A stretch of DNA of 64,000 nucleotides from Jiangella muralis (GCF_001270745.1 NZ_LFXL01000010.1:418629-482628); one strand, 5' to 3'; shown: positions 9,300 to 18,735, numbered from the stretch's first letter. Made by a program: numbers and translations. The notes: a model not told the origin generated them from the sequence alone.

Positions 9300-9872
9300 T
9301 CAGGCCTCCCGCAGGCAGAGCAGGACGACCTTGGACAGGGTGCCGTCGTAGGGCCCGGCGACGTTGTGCGCCCGGAGGAACACGTTCTCCGAGTTGGCCG
9401 GCTCGTTGTCGGCCCGGGCCGTGCACACGACGATCCCGCCACCCGCGGTGAGGAGGCCCTGCACGATGACCTCGGTCGGGGTGAAGGGTGCGCCGTGCGG
9501 CTCGACCGCCTGGCCGTCGTCAAAGTCGACACCGAGCAGCGTGGTGAAGTGCACCTCGTAGCCGAGGTACGTCGGGTGCAGTGTGGCGTTGGATGAGAAC
9601 ACCGTGTTCTCCACGTCCACGAACAGCAGCCGCCGGGCGGACGGGCGTGGCTGCGACGTCGAGGCGTTGGCGAACGGCGCCGACCGGCCGGTGCCTCCGC
9701 GGGCAACCGGCAGCGTCCCGGACGTGATCTGGCCGGCGCTGTGCGTGCCGGTCAGACGGTGGGCGGCCAGGTAGTCGCGGCCCTTGTTCTCCTCGTCGTA
9801 GGCGAGCCTGATGTCGTCGGACCCCGCCACGGTGTCCATGCCGACGCTGGCAGCCAGGTCGCCGTTCGCCAT
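9300..9872 (-). CDS. phage tail-fibre/collar-type protein
   Basis: 190 aa. Contains the tail-fibre repeat signature ITSGTLPVARGGTGR (residues about 49-63), common in phage fibre shafts, followed by a beta-rich domain. Three bases downstream of the tail-tip gene and immediately upstream of another structural gene, consistent with the end of the tail module. Confidence 0.7.
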   Translation of the reverse strand: MANGDLAASVGMDTVAGSDDIRLAYDEENKGRDYLAAHRLTGTHSAGQITSGTLPVARGGTGRSAPFANASTSQPRPSARRLLFVDVENTVFSSNATLHPTYLGYEVHFTTLLGVDFDDGQAVEPHGAPFTPTEVIVQGLLTAGGGIVVCTARADNEPANSENVFLRAHNVAGPYDGTLSKVVLLCLREA

Positions 9873-9875
9873 CGG

Positions 9876-11573
9876 TCAGCCCTCCCACAGGTATGCGGCG
9901 TACGACACCCCGGCCGGGACGTCGTCGTAGGCCACGCCAGACGGCGTGTACAGGTAGCTGTTCTCGGTGATGCCGAGCAGGTCGCGGGTGCGCACGGTCA
10001 TGACGTCGTTGGGCTGCGACCAGGTGACCGCGGCGACGGCGCCGGCGTGCAGGGAGCCGTCGGGCAAGGTGGCCTGTGCCGCCTGGTACGGGCGCACGGA
10101 GTAGTCCGCGACGCCGCCCAAGCCGAGCACGCGGCCCAGGGCCTGCGCCTTGCGCAGCATCCCGCGGGCAGCACCCGTGCCCGGGTAGGCCCGCTCGACG
10201 GTGCGGGTGATGGTGCGGCCACCCTGCAGACCGGCAGCGTCGTATCGGGTCCGCCGGTCGCCGTTGCTGTCGGTCCACTCGAATGTGACGACTGCGCCGT
10301 CGCCCCAGCCGCCGTTTTCGCGGGACACGGCGTCGGTGAGGTCGGCGAGGATGTCCGGCGAGGCGACGTACTGGCCGCGCACCTCGACCAGCTCGGGGTC
10401 CTCGAGGTGCCACAGGCCACGCTCGTCGCACCACAACCTAAGCCCGGCCATGCCGATGATCGACCCCAGGTACGACCAGGCGAGCTCGCCGGGCTGCCAC
10501 GCCAGCGCGTCGGTCTCGACGATCTCGCTCCCGGTCGACCCGGCCGGGAGAGCGGTGTTCAAGACGTGCCCTAGGACCATGTTGCAGCAGTCGCGGACCG
10601 TCGAGCCGCCGGGGGTCATCGCCGTGCGGGAGGTGAGGGCGTACTCGTTGAGGCGCCCGTCGTCGCTGTTGGCGGTGATCTGGACCGTGCCGGTGGCGTG
10701 GTCGACCTGGCGGTCGGCAAGGTACAGCTTGCCGCGGACGCGGGTGGATGGGCGCCACCCGCCGGGGTTGAACGGGGTGCCGTACTGGGCGGTGAGGCTG
10801 GCCAGATTCGGCCGCCCGTACCGGAACGTGAAGTCGTCCACGTAGGCGTGCGGGTTCGTTCCGGTCAGGCGCGCCTCCAGCCGGCAGAATCGGGCCAGGT
10901 CGTTGACGCCCGGGGTGACACTCGTTTCCAGGCGCAGCCGGTACCACAGCCCCGGAGTGGGGTCGTTCACCTGCACCCCGCGCTGCTGGAGGAACACCCC
11001 GTTCGCGTCGTACAAGTACTGCCGGAACGTGGCGTTGGTCACCCCGGACGCGACGTTCACGAACACCTGAACGAAGAGCCGGCCCAGCATCTCCATGGGG
11101 AACGCGTCGCAGAGAACGGTCGCCGGGCTGACGGTGGCCGTGATCTCCATCGACTGCAACCCGGAAGCGAACTCCGTGGAGGACACGGCGATCGTGGTGT
11201 CGATGCTCGTGGCGGCCCAGCCCTGGAGACCCGTCTCAAACCCGGAGTTCGGGTTGACGTCGTCCGTGCCCATCGACAGGTCCCGCAGGTTCACCCGGGG
11301 GAATCCGATGTCCGGATCGAGGAGCGGAGCGAAGCTGGCGTCGAGGTCGGCCAGCGTCTGCCCGTACCCGAACGCCTGGCTCATGCCGACGTTGACTCGC
11401 GGTGGCGGGCTGGTGCGCGGGTCGAGGGTGTCGATCGTGGCGTCGTCGAGGGGCACCGTGGCGCGGAGGATCGCGTACGGGATGCGCTCCTCGTCCAGGT
11501 CCAGCGAGATGGTCTCCGGTTGGAGTGTGACGCCGCCGACCTGCAGCCGGTTGGTGTGGGTGGAGGCGGTCAA
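9876..11573 (-). CDS. minor tail / tail-tip protein
   Basis: 565 aa, beta-rich, starting MTASTHTNRLQVGGVTL. The central part resembles a carbohydrate-binding jelly roll (GFETGLQGWAATSIDTT...ARFCRLEARLTG...AYVDDFTFRYG), and the N- and C-terminal parts look like the tail-hub or minor-tail proteins found after the tape measure in actinophages. ATGA overlap with the upstream 118-aa gene. Probably a baseplate hub with an adhesion insert. Confidence 0.75.
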   Translation of the reverse strand: MTASTHTNRLQVGGVTLQPETISLDLDEERIPYAILRATVPLDDATIDTLDPRTSPPPRVNVGMSQAFGYGQTLADLDASFAPLLDPDIGFPRVNLRDLSMGTDDVNPNSGFETGLQGWAATSIDTTIAVSSTEFASGLQSMEITATVSPATVLCDAFPMEMLGRLFVQVFVNVASGVTNATFRQYLYDANGVFLQQRGVQVNDPTPGLWYRLRLETSVTPGVNDLARFCRLEARLTGTNPHAYVDDFTFRYGRPNLASLTAQYGTPFNPGGWRPSTRVRGKLYLADRQVDHATGTVQITANSDDGRLNEYALTSRTAMTPGGSTVRDCCNMVLGHVLNTALPAGSTGSEIVETDALAWQPGELAWSYLGSIIGMAGLRLWCDERGLWHLEDPELVEVRGQYVASPDILADLTDAVSRENGGWGDGAVVTFEWTDSNGDRRTRYDAAGLQGGRTITRTVERAYPGTGAARGMLRKAQALGRVLGLGGVADYSVRPYQAAQATLPDGSLHAGAVAAVTWSQPNDVMTVRTRDLLGITENSYLYTPSGVAYDDVPAGVSYAAYLWEG

Positions 11574-11926
11574 GGGGACACCTCCGTGAAGTCGGCGGTG
11601 ACGATCCAGCGGACGAGGGTCACCGGGTCGAGCTCGTGGCCGAGCGGCCCGGTGACGGCGTACGTCATCGCCACCGAGGTGACGTCGTCGTCGGCGAGCG
11701 TCAGCAGGACGCCGGAGGCGTGCATGGCCTCCATCGCGACGGCGGCGGCCTCGTCGGCACAGAGGATCCGCAGTTGCCCGGAGCGCGTCGCGTGCGGGCG
11801 TAGGGTCACGTCGGGGTCGGGCCGACCGATCATCGGGTGCGCGACCGTGCGGGCCTGACGGGCCGGGGTCCAGCCGAGGACGAGCATCGGCGTCAGGGTG
11901 GTGGTGCCGTCGGAGATCGTCGTCAT
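11570..11926 (-). CDS. phage tail protein, distal-tail position
   Basis: 118 aa, beta-rich. First gene after the tape measure and coupled to the tail-tip gene, the position of distal tail (Dit) or minor tail proteins. Much shorter than usual Dit proteins. The sequence itself gives no firm family. Confidence 0.6.
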   Translation of the reverse strand: MTTISDGTTTLTPMLVLGWTPARQARTVAHPMIGRPDPDVTLRPHATRSGQLRILCADEAAAVAMEAMHASGVLLTLADDDVTSVAMTYAVTGPLGHELDPVTLVRWIVTADFTEVSP

Positions 11927-11936
11927 GGTCGCCCCC

Positions 11937-13532
11937 TCACACCAGCTGGTTTCCGAAGGTGGACACGCGCAGTGGCACCGTCACGCCCTTGCGGGCCACT
12001 TCGCTGGCCCAGCGGCGATACGCCGAGTCGTTCACGTCGACCCGGACGCGGGGTCCCTGGATCTCGTCCGGGATCTCCGACTTGAACCCAGTCATCTGGT
12101 TTCGGCCCATCGCCGCGCCGGCCGCCTGGAGCTTGGCGAGCGTGGACGCACGCGCCTCCGGTGGCGTGTTCATCAGCGTGTCCAGCACCGCCCACCGGTC
12201 TTCGCCGAACGTCTCCAGCGCCGCCATCTGCTCGGCCGTGAGTGTCGTCTGCGCGAACGCGTACAGCTCGGCCTTGCGCGCCTGGTCGGCGAGCATCTGA
12301 TCGAGGCTGGCGGTCAGCTCCTCCATGGAGATCTTGCCGTCGTCGGTGATGGCGTCGAAGTGCTCTTGCCATTCCTCGGTCAGGCCGGTGACGGCTTCGG
12401 CCTCGTGCTCCATCGCCTCACGGACACGGGCTGCGCGCTCCGCTCCCGCCTCCGCGGCGGCCTCGGCGCGCTCCTCGCGGGCCTGCTCGGCGGCCGCGAT
12501 CTCCGCCAACGAGCGGAACGCCTCGCTGTCGGCGGACGACTGGGCCTCCCGCTCGGCTTCCAGGATCTCCAGCCGCTCGTTGGCACGCTCACGCTCGGTC
12601 TCGTGGAACAGGCCGCGGGCGCGCTCCAGCGCACCCTCGAATCCCGTAGCGGCGTCGATCTGCTCTAGCCGCTCCTTCTCCTTGCGGATGGCCTCATCCA
12701 GTGCAGCAGGGTCACCGGCCAGGCCGCGGGCGAACTCCTCGAAATCGATGTTCGACAGATCCCTGACCGCCGTGGTGAAGTCCTCCACGCCGGTGTTGGC
12801 CTCGTCGGTCTCGCTGATGATCTCCCGGATCCGCTCGGCCACGTGGCCGAGGGCGGACCCACCGTCAACCCGGACGTCGATCAGGTTGTCTCGGATCTCC
12901 CCGATCCGGTCCCGTAGCTTCTGCGCCTCCTCCTTGGACTTCTCGAATGCGGAGAACGCGAAGCCGAGACCGCCCGCGATGGCCAGACCAGCAGCCGCGC
13001 CGGCCGGGCCGAACCCGGCGAACGCGTTCGCGGCGATCTCCTGGAAGGCGTCGCCGATCGATGCGGCGCTGCCGTCGAAGCTGGCCGCCGATTCCTTGGC
13101 CGTGGAGTTGGCCTCGTCCTTGAACTCGCGGGCACCCTCGGACGCCTCGTCGAAGCCGCGGCGGGTGTCGGTGCCGACCTTCGTGCCGAGCCCGTCGGAC
13201 TCCTTCTTCGCCGAGTCGAAGGCGTCCTTGAAGCTGCGCTCCATCTTCTCGGCCGCGGTCTCGACTTCCTTGGCCGCCTGCTTGGCCTCGTCGCCGACAC
13301 GCTCCAGCCCGTCACTCTTGCCGACATCGTCCAGGGCGCGCTCGGCGTCGCGGGCGCCGTCCTCGATGCCGTCAGACAGAGCGCGGCCGGCATCGTCTCC
13401 GGCGTTCTGCGCCTCGCGGGAGACGTCATCCAGGGAGTCGGCAACGTCGTCAAGGGCACGCTCGACGTCGGAGGTGCCCTTGATGAAGCCGCTGACGTCG
13501 CTGACGATCGGGATGGAGATTGGGCGGGCCAT
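11937..13532 (-). CDS. tape measure protein
   Basis: 531 aa. Sets tail length and is ejected with DNA. The N-terminal ISIPIVSDVSGFIKG is typical of actinophage tape measures. A very long Ala/Asp/Glu/Lys-rich coiled region runs through most of the protein, broken by one hydrophobic segment (GPAGAAAGLAIAGGLGFAFSAF). At 531 residues the predicted tail is short for a siphovirus (about 80 nm by the usual 0.15 nm per residue). No overlapping frameshifted chaperone pair precedes it. Confidence 0.9.
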   Translation of the reverse strand: MARPISIPIVSDVSGFIKGTSDVERALDDVADSLDDVSREAQNAGDDAGRALSDGIEDGARDAERALDDVGKSDGLERVGDEAKQAAKEVETAAEKMERSFKDAFDSAKKESDGLGTKVGTDTRRGFDEASEGAREFKDEANSTAKESAASFDGSAASIGDAFQEIAANAFAGFGPAGAAAGLAIAGGLGFAFSAFEKSKEEAQKLRDRIGEIRDNLIDVRVDGGSALGHVAERIREIISETDEANTGVEDFTTAVRDLSNIDFEEFARGLAGDPAALDEAIRKEKERLEQIDAATGFEGALERARGLFHETERERANERLEILEAEREAQSSADSEAFRSLAEIAAAEQAREERAEAAAEAGAERAARVREAMEHEAEAVTGLTEEWQEHFDAITDDGKISMEELTASLDQMLADQARKAELYAFAQTTLTAEQMAALETFGEDRWAVLDTLMNTPPEARASTLAKLQAAGAAMGRNQMTGFKSEIPDEIQGPRVRVDVNDSAYRRWASEVARKGVTVPLRVSTFGNQLV

Positions 13533-13534
13533 CG

Positions 13535-14038
13535 TCAGCTCCTTCCTTCAGCTGCCTCGTGGACTCGACGGACGACGGTCTGCACCCATAGCGATGCCAG
13601 CCGCGGGCCGATCTCCTTGGCCGCGGGATAGGCGACGCGCCCCTTGGGTGCGCGGCGGGCGAGCTGCCTGGTGGTGTTGCGGGTGACCTGGTGGCTGCCG
13701 CCGGACCTGCGGTTGCGGCGGGTGTAGGTGGTGGTGCGGGACTGGCTCGACCCGAACTCGAAGCCCGACCAGGACTGCACCGGGATCAGACCGCCGGACA
13801 GTGCGCGCCTACTGGCAGCGGCGATCATGACCGGCGGGTTGCCTGCCTTGATCCGGGTGCCCGGCACGATGACGCGGCGGTCCATGTGCCACGACGCCCG
13901 CTCGGCCACGAGGCTCTTCCAGACCGGGCTCATCACCTTGACGGTGTCGCGCCGGATGTCGCGAGCGAGGCTGCGGTCCATCGCCTTGAGGGCGAGGACG
14001 ACAGCCTGCAGCTCGCGGTGGTCTCCGACGCGGAGCAT
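13535..14038 (-). CDS. phage structural protein between major tail and tape measure
   Basis: 167 aa, strongly basic (many Arg; RRNRRSGG, RNTTRQLARR). Lies where tail assembly chaperones normally sit but is not chaperone-like. The N-terminal half (LKAMDRSLARDIRRDTVKVMSPVWKSL) recalls HK97 gp10-type tail-completion proteins, a tentative match. Two bases from the tape measure start. Confidence 0.55.
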   Translation of the reverse strand: MLRVGDHRELQAVVLALKAMDRSLARDIRRDTVKVMSPVWKSLVAERASWHMDRRVIVPGTRIKAGNPPVMIAAASRRALSGGLIPVQSWSGFEFGSSQSRTTTYTRRNRRSGGSHQVTRNTTRQLARRAPKGRVAYPAAKEIGPRLASLWVQTVVRRVHEAAEGRS

Positions 14039-14041
14039 TGG

Positions 14042-14632
14042 TCAGACCGTCTGCAGCCAGGCGACGGTGCCGTTGATGACGACGTTGCTGCGGCCGGGCG
14101 CGGCGGGCGCACTGGCACCGGACGTGCCGGCGGTGAGCGCCCGCAGGACCACGCTGCCGCTGGCGATGCTGACCCGGTCGCCGACGACGTACGCGGTCGT
14201 CGCGGCCCACGCCGACGGGGTCGACGGGTCGACCAGGGTGGGACGGCCGGAGACGCCCAGGGTGACTGAGCCGACGGGCACAGCCTGGCCGACGCCACCG
14301 ATCGGGCCGGAGACCAGGGTGACCTCGGCCTCGAACGTGGGGCCGACGCCGGACTGCGGCTTGAACGTCATGTCGACCTTCGTGCCCGCGTTCGCGAACA
14401 GGTACCGCGAGAGGCTGTCGGGCGTGACCCAGTCCTGGACCGTCTCGACAACGACCGTCCAGGTCTCCGTGCTGACGTCGGTGAACACGGCGTTCGGCGT
14501 GAGGCCCCGCCACTCGACGGTGGCGGCGGTCGGCGTGAACGTGACGCCGCTGACGTGCGCTTCGTAGTTGTCGGTCGCGATGCTCAGGAGCGTGTCCTTG
14601 AGCACGATCGGGGCGACGGCGATCTGAGCCAT
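14042..14632 (-). CDS. major tail protein
   Basis: 196 aa from ATG 14632, with a good RBS (GGAGAG) 5-10 bases upstream inside the preceding gene. Beta-rich with a tube-protein core (IVLKDTLLSIATDNYEAHVSGVTF...EWRGLTPNAVFTD) and a C-terminal Ig-like, Ala/Ser/Thr-rich extension with WAATTAYVVGDRVSIA. Position between tail terminator and tape measure supports the call. Start overlaps the upstream stop (TGATG). Confidence 0.82.
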   Translation of the reverse strand: MAQIAVAPIVLKDTLLSIATDNYEAHVSGVTFTPTAATVEWRGLTPNAVFTDVSTETWTVVVETVQDWVTPDSLSRYLFANAGTKVDMTFKPQSGVGPTFEAEVTLVSGPIGGVGQAVPVGSVTLGVSGRPTLVDPSTPSAWAATTAYVVGDRVSIASGSVVLRALTAGTSGASAPAAPGRSNVVINGTVAWLQTV

Positions 14633-15030
14633 CAGGGACTCTCCTCTGTCTCCTTGGTGCTGATGCACCAGGCTGCGATGGTGTAGCCGGGGTACTGCTG
14701 GTCACCGGCCACGCCGCGTTCAGCCCGCGTCCACGTCAGGCCGGTGAAGTCGGGGTCGGTGTCGATGGCCTCCAGCACCTCGTTCAGTGCCGTGTCCAGC
14801 GCGACGTCCGCCTTGGCCGGGTCGCTGATGCTCGTCATCACGTCGATGGCGAGCTCGTGGCGGCGGGCGCCCTGCGCGTTCGGTGCTGGCTCGGCGATGG
14901 TCCGGTACACCGACACGAACGTCTTGCCGGGCTCCGCGGCGTCGGGCGCCCACGAGTAGCCGCGGATGATGTACGCGTCGGGCAGGGCGTCGTCGAGGAC
15001 GTCGGCCGCCCACTTCTGGATCGAGGTCAC
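14632..15030 (-). CDS. tail terminator-like protein
   Basis: 132 aa from GTG 15030 (GTGA overlap with the upstream connector gene). Shows the alternating helix-strand layout of tail terminators (MTSIQKWAADVLDDALPDAYII...LDTALNEVLEAIDTDPDF). Immediately precedes the major tail gene, the normal position. Confidence 0.68.
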   Translation of the reverse strand: MTSIQKWAADVLDDALPDAYIIRGYSWAPDAAEPGKTFVSVYRTIAEPAPNAQGARRHELAIDVMTSISDPAKADVALDTALNEVLEAIDTDPDFTGLTWTRAERGVAGDQQYPGYTIAAWCISTKETEESP

Positions 15031-15368
15031 GACTCCTCCTCGACGACGACCCCGAACGACGGCACAGCGCGGTTCGGTCGCAGCAGCGACTTCACTGAGT
15101 CGGCGAGCGGGCGGACCCGGACGGCATAGTCGCCGTCGAACCCGAGGACGTCGCCGTCGCGCTGCGCGTTCGACCAGGTCTCCCGGGCCTGCTGCACGAC
15201 GGCCTGCTTGTACCGCGCCGGCACTGGCGCATCTACCGCCAGCGTCGGCGCGTACGCCTCGCAAAGCTCCTGCGAGACGTCGAGCAGGTGCTGCAGCAGG
15301 GCAGGCTCCATCTCCGCCGCGTCAGCCCAGATGAGCTGCGCGTCGTTGATGTCCGCCCACTCCGCCAT
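15027..15368 (-). CDS. head-tail connector protein
   Basis: 113 aa, mostly helical, starting MAEWADINDAQLIWADAAEM, with LLDVSQELCEAYAP and a YKQAVVQQARETW helix, as in gp6-like head-tail adaptors encoded after the capsid. Coupled by GTGA to the tail terminator gene. Confidence 0.68.
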   Translation of the reverse strand: MAEWADINDAQLIWADAAEMEPALLQHLLDVSQELCEAYAPTLAVDAPVPARYKQAVVQQARETWSNAQRDGDVLGFDGDYAVRVRPLADSVKSLLRPNRAVPSFGVVVEEES

Positions 15369-15369
15369 G

Positions 15370-15540
15370 TCAGGCGTCCTCCCGCTTCGGCTTCGCCGCG
15401 GTCTTCTTCCCTGCCCGCTCGGGCTCGGGGTCGACCTGGCCGGCCCGTTCGGAGATCTCCACCCGGACCGCCGCCAGCTCGGCCATCAGCTCCCGCTCGT
15501 ACGCGGCGAGCTCGGTGATGGTGCGTCGCTTCGCGGCCAT
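15370..15540 (-). CDS. small charged phage protein
   Basis: 56 aa between capsid and connector genes. Helical (TITELAAYERELMAELAAVRVEI) with a Lys/Arg/Glu-rich C-terminal tail. Two bases after the capsid stop. Similar short coiled proteins follow capsid genes in many actinophages; role unknown. Confidence 0.6.
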   Translation of the reverse strand: MAAKRRTITELAAYERELMAELAAVRVEISERAGQVDPEPERAGKKTAAKPKREDA

Positions 15541-15542
15541 GG

Positions 15543-17498
15543 CTAGGCAGCGTTCGCGGCGGCGAGGCTGTACGCCTTGCGGTTCTGGACGTTCCCGTCG
15601 GCGCGCTCCCAGGCGATGTACTCGACCTCGCCGTTGGACGCTCGCGTCCACGGGTTGACGATGACGACCAGGTTGGACACCCGGCGGATCACGTACGCCT
15701 CGCGCAGGTCGCCGAGGACTCCCCACTTCGCCGAGAGCGTGTTGTGGTTGGGGAACGCCTGGTCGATGACGACCGGGTAGCCGAGCAGGCTCCGGGCCGG
15801 GCGGCCACCGATGCCGGCCTCGGCAGCCTCCTGGATCAGCGGCCGGCCGTCGGAGCCGACCAGCGCACGGATGGCCTGGAAGGTCGCCTTGTTGAACGCC
15901 CACTTCGCGTTCTGCTCGTAGGCCGGGTCCAGCGCGGTCTCGATGTCGAGCAGCTTCTGGTAGGTGAGCGCGTTGCCGGCGGCCAGGGTGACGTCGGCGG
16001 TGAGTCCGGCGCGGGCGATCCCGAACGGGAGCGTGGTGCCCGTCCCGGTCACCCAGTCGACGGCCTGCTTGCGGGCGATCCTCGTGCCGAGCGTCCGGGA
16101 CACCAGGCCCGTGATGTCGAACGCGGAGTCCTGCAGCAGCTCCACGCTGACCCGCAGCGGGAGGTTGGCGCCGGCGCCCGCCGAGGTGTACTTGAACGCC
16201 TGGAGGTTCACGGTGCCGAACACGAGGTCGGTGCCGCTGGTGACCGCGGCGTGCTCGGCGGTGATGCCGCCCGTCGAGGCGGTGTCGTCCAGCGTCGGGA
16301 ACTCGATGGTGTTGCCGGTCTCGGTGGTGAACGAGTCGACCTCCGGCGCGAGCCCGCCGAAGGACTTCTGCACCTCGACCAGCTTCTGCAGGAAGCCGGG
16401 CGGGACGGTGTACCCGCCCTCGGCGTCCGGCGTGGTGCCCTGTGCGTTGGTGACCCGCAGGTCGGCGATGTCGGCGTTCGCCCGGCCGGTGCGCAGGTAG
16501 TTCTCGAACGCCTTCTCCAGGCCGTCGTCCTCGGGTGCGGGTGCCACGTGCACGGCCGCGGTGATGCTGTCGCGGGCCGGGGTCTCGTAGGCCGCCTGCC
16601 GCTGCTTGACCGCCTCGGTGCGCTTGTTCGCGAGCTCGACCTCGAGCGCCTCGTACCGCTTGACCTCTTCGTCGGTCAGCGAGCGACCCGACGCGTCGTC
16701 GATGATGGCCTTGAGGGCAGCCATGATCTCCGCGATGTCCATACCCTTTCCTCCCTGGGAGTGCGCCGTGGTGGCGCTCTGGCTGCCCCGGCGACGTGCC
16801 GGTGCAGGGGTCGTGGTGGCGGCGGCCACGGGGACCGCCAGCGGCGGCGTGGCGGCCGCGGGGGCGGCCGGCGTCACGGCGGCCGCGGTGTCGTTGGCGA
16901 TCCGGTCGGCGAGCCCAGCAGCGACCGCCTCGGCGGACGAGTACCAGGTCTCGACCTTCATCGCCTCGCGCCAGGTCTCGACGTCGCCGCCGGCCCGGTC
17001 GGCGTAGACGGTGGCGATCGTGTCCGACAGGTCGTCGAGCAGCTGGGCCGCCTCGCGCATGTCGTCGGCGTTCCCGGCGACGAACATGGACGCGTCGTGG
17101 ATCATGAGCTTGGCTGGCTTCTCGATGACGATGGTGTCACCGGCCATGGCCACGAAGCTGGCCGCGCTGGCGGCGACCCCGTCGATGTACACGTCCACCG
17201 TGGCGGCGTGGTTCAGCAGCGCCGCGTGGATGGCGATGCCGTCCCACACCAGCCCGCCCGGGGAGTTGATGTGCAGGTCGAGGTTCGGCGCGGTGATGGT
17301 CCGCAGCGCCCGGGCGAACGCTGCGGCGGTGACGTCGTCGTCGCCCCAGTAGTCGCCGATCGCGCCGTAGATGAACAGCTCGGCCCGCTCGGCGTCGTCG
17401 GCGTTGGCGATGCGGAACCAGTCGCCGCCCTTGGCCTCGGGCCGGCGCACCAGTTTGCGGCCGCGGTCGGCCAGCTTCATCAGCTCGTCCGGCGTCAC
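15543..17498 (-). CDS. ClpP-like head maturation protease fused to HK97-type major capsid
   Basis: One uninterrupted 651-aa frame from GTG 17498 (GTGA overlap with the portal stop). Residues 1-205 are an S14 prohead protease with nucleophile Ser111 in GVAASAAS and His134 in LMIHDAS. Residues 205-252 are an Ala/Pro/Thr linker. From Met253 (MDIAEIMAALKAII) follow a coiled delta-like domain and an HK97-fold capsid (GGYTVPPGFLQKLVEVQK...AVDWVTGTGTTLPFGIA...WTRASNGEVEYIAWERADG). Most phages keep these genes separate. A strong internal RBS before Met253 suggests a free 399-aa capsid is also made, giving an internally controlled ratio of protease-capsid to capsid. Confidence 0.88.
   Translation of the reverse strand: MTPDELMKLADRGRKLVRRPEAKGGDWFRIANADDAERAELFIYGAIGDYWGDDDVTAAAFARALRTITAPNLDLHINSPGGLVWDGIAIHAALLNHAATVDVYIDGVAASAASFVAMAGDTIVIEKPAKLMIHDASMFVAGNADDMREAAQLLDDLSDTIATVYADRAGGDVETWREAMKVETWYSSAEAVAAGLADRIANDTAAAVTPAAPAAATPPLAVPVAAATTTPAPARRRGSQSATTAHSQGGKGMDIAEIMAALKAIIDDASGRSLTDEEVKRYEALEVELANKRTEAVKQRQAAYETPARDSITAAVHVAPAPEDDGLEKAFENYLRTGRANADIADLRVTNAQGTTPDAEGGYTVPPGFLQKLVEVQKSFGGLAPEVDSFTTETGNTIEFPTLDDTASTGGITAEHAAVTSGTDLVFGTVNLQAFKYTSAGAGANLPLRVSVELLQDSAFDITGLVSRTLGTRIARKQAVDWVTGTGTTLPFGIARAGLTADVTLAAGNALTYQKLLDIETALDPAYEQNAKWAFNKATFQAIRALVGSDGRPLIQEAAEAGIGGRPARSLLGYPVVIDQAFPNHNTLSAKWGVLGDLREAYVIRRVSNLVVIVNPWTRASNGEVEYIAWERADGNVQNRKAYSLAAANAA
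16744..16755 (-). promoter_or_regulatory. internal ribosome binding site for free capsid protein
   Basis: On the - strand GGGAGGAAAGGG ends just before ATG 16742, an excellent Shine-Dalgarno match at suitable spacing. It lies inside the protease-capsid frame exactly at the start of the capsid delta-like domain. Confidence 0.75.
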
Positions 17499-18721
17499 GG
17501 GGTGACCTCCTGCGGTGCGGGTTCGGCGGGCGCCGGTACGGCAGCCGGGGTGGTGGTGCGCAGGTCGTCGCCGCCCTCGATGGGCGGGAGGTTGCGGATG
17601 CGCCTTGCCTCGTTGGCGGTGAGGATGCCGCCCTGCACCTGCTTGATCAGCAGGTCGATCTCCTGCTCCGGCGTGGGCCGCTCCAGCCCGGCGTACTCGA
17701 ACTCGCAGAACATCGGGTCGGACAGCGTGCGAGACAACTGCTGCTCGAACCGACCCGTCCAGCCGGACAGGGTGAAGCGGGCCAGGCCGCGGTTCTGGAT
17801 CTCCACGCCGGTGCCCCAGGTGGACACCGCGCCGGGGTCCATCAGCAGTGAAGCCGGGACGCCGGTCCAGCGGGCGATCTCCTGGATCTGGAACTGCCGC
17901 GACTGGAGGAACTGGGCGTCCTCGGCGGACATGGTCCACGGGGTGAAGTTGAGCTTCTTGCTGACCAGCGCGATGCGGCCGGCGTTGTCCAGGCCGGTGG
18001 TTCGGGCGTTGAGCCCTTCCTGCACCGCCTCGTACTCGTCGTCCTCCAGGTCATCCTCGGGGCTAACCAAGCCGGCGATCAGGGCGCCGTCACGGAACAT
18101 CTTCGCGGCGGCACGGTCGCCAGCGATCGTGGTGCCGAGAGAGTTGCGGGCCACGCCCAGCAGCGACAGCCCGCGCAGCCCGTCCAGCGACGGCCCCATC
18201 ACCTGCGTCATGTCCGCCTCGGACAGCACCCGCGGCTTGCCGTCGTCGGACGTGAACTTGTACAGCTTGCGCCCGGTGAAGCGGCCGGCCTGGTCCTTCT
18301 CCCACTCCACGGTCACGGCCTGCGGGTGGATCGGCACCGAGCCGATCAGCGCGCCGCCCTGGTTGGAGACGTGCTTGAGGAAGCAGTCGCCGTGCAGCAG
18401 CAGGTGCAGGATCGAGGTCTCTTTCCAGGCGAACGGCGTCTGGCCCGGCACGCCGCCCGGATCGTCCAGCCACGACGTCACCTGCTTGCGCTGCCCGTTC
18501 GGAGCGTCGGTGTAGCTCTTCAACGGCAGCCCGGCGAAGGTCGTCGCGATGAGCATCACGCCGCGGTAGAAGGCGGACACGGCCAGCGCCGAGGCCTCGC
18601 CGACCACCACGCCGGAGAAGTTCGGGGCGACGTTGAAGTACCCAGCCAAAGCCGGGTCGCCGATCGAGATCAGCTCATTCGTCGGCTCGCTGTGCTGCCT
18701 GCGCTGCCAGGGCCACCTCAC
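17495..18721 (-). CDS. portal protein
   Basis: HK97-type dodecameric portal, 408 aa from GTG 18721. Typical segments: SALAVSAFYRGVMLIATTFAGLPLKSY, then TSILHLLLHGDCFLK, LGVARNSLGTTIAGDRAAAKMF, and QFQIQEIARWTGVPASLLMD. No Shine-Dalgarno sequence is visible before GTG 18721 or before an alternative in-frame TTG at 18739. Translation may depend on coupling from terL (43 bases away) or on a separate promoter in the AT-rich patch upstream. Confidence 0.9.
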   Translation of the reverse strand: MRWPWQRRQHSEPTNELISIGDPALAGYFNVAPNFSGVVVGEASALAVSAFYRGVMLIATTFAGLPLKSYTDAPNGQRKQVTSWLDDPGGVPGQTPFAWKETSILHLLLHGDCFLKHVSNQGGALIGSVPIHPQAVTVEWEKDQAGRFTGRKLYKFTSDDGKPRVLSEADMTQVMGPSLDGLRGLSLLGVARNSLGTTIAGDRAAAKMFRDGALIAGLVSPEDDLEDDEYEAVQEGLNARTTGLDNAGRIALVSKKLNFTPWTMSAEDAQFLQSRQFQIQEIARWTGVPASLLMDPGAVSTWGTGVEIQNRGLARFTLSGWTGRFEQQLSRTLSDPMFCEFEYAGLERPTPEQEIDLLIKQVQGGILTANEARRIRNLPPIEGGDDLRTTTPAAVPAPAEPAPQEVTP

Positions 18722-18735
18722 AGATACATCGTACG

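Noticed and set aside
15744..18515. 923-codon + strand frame opposite capsid and portal genes
   Set aside because: Antisense shadow of well-supported phage genes; composition biased, no domain.
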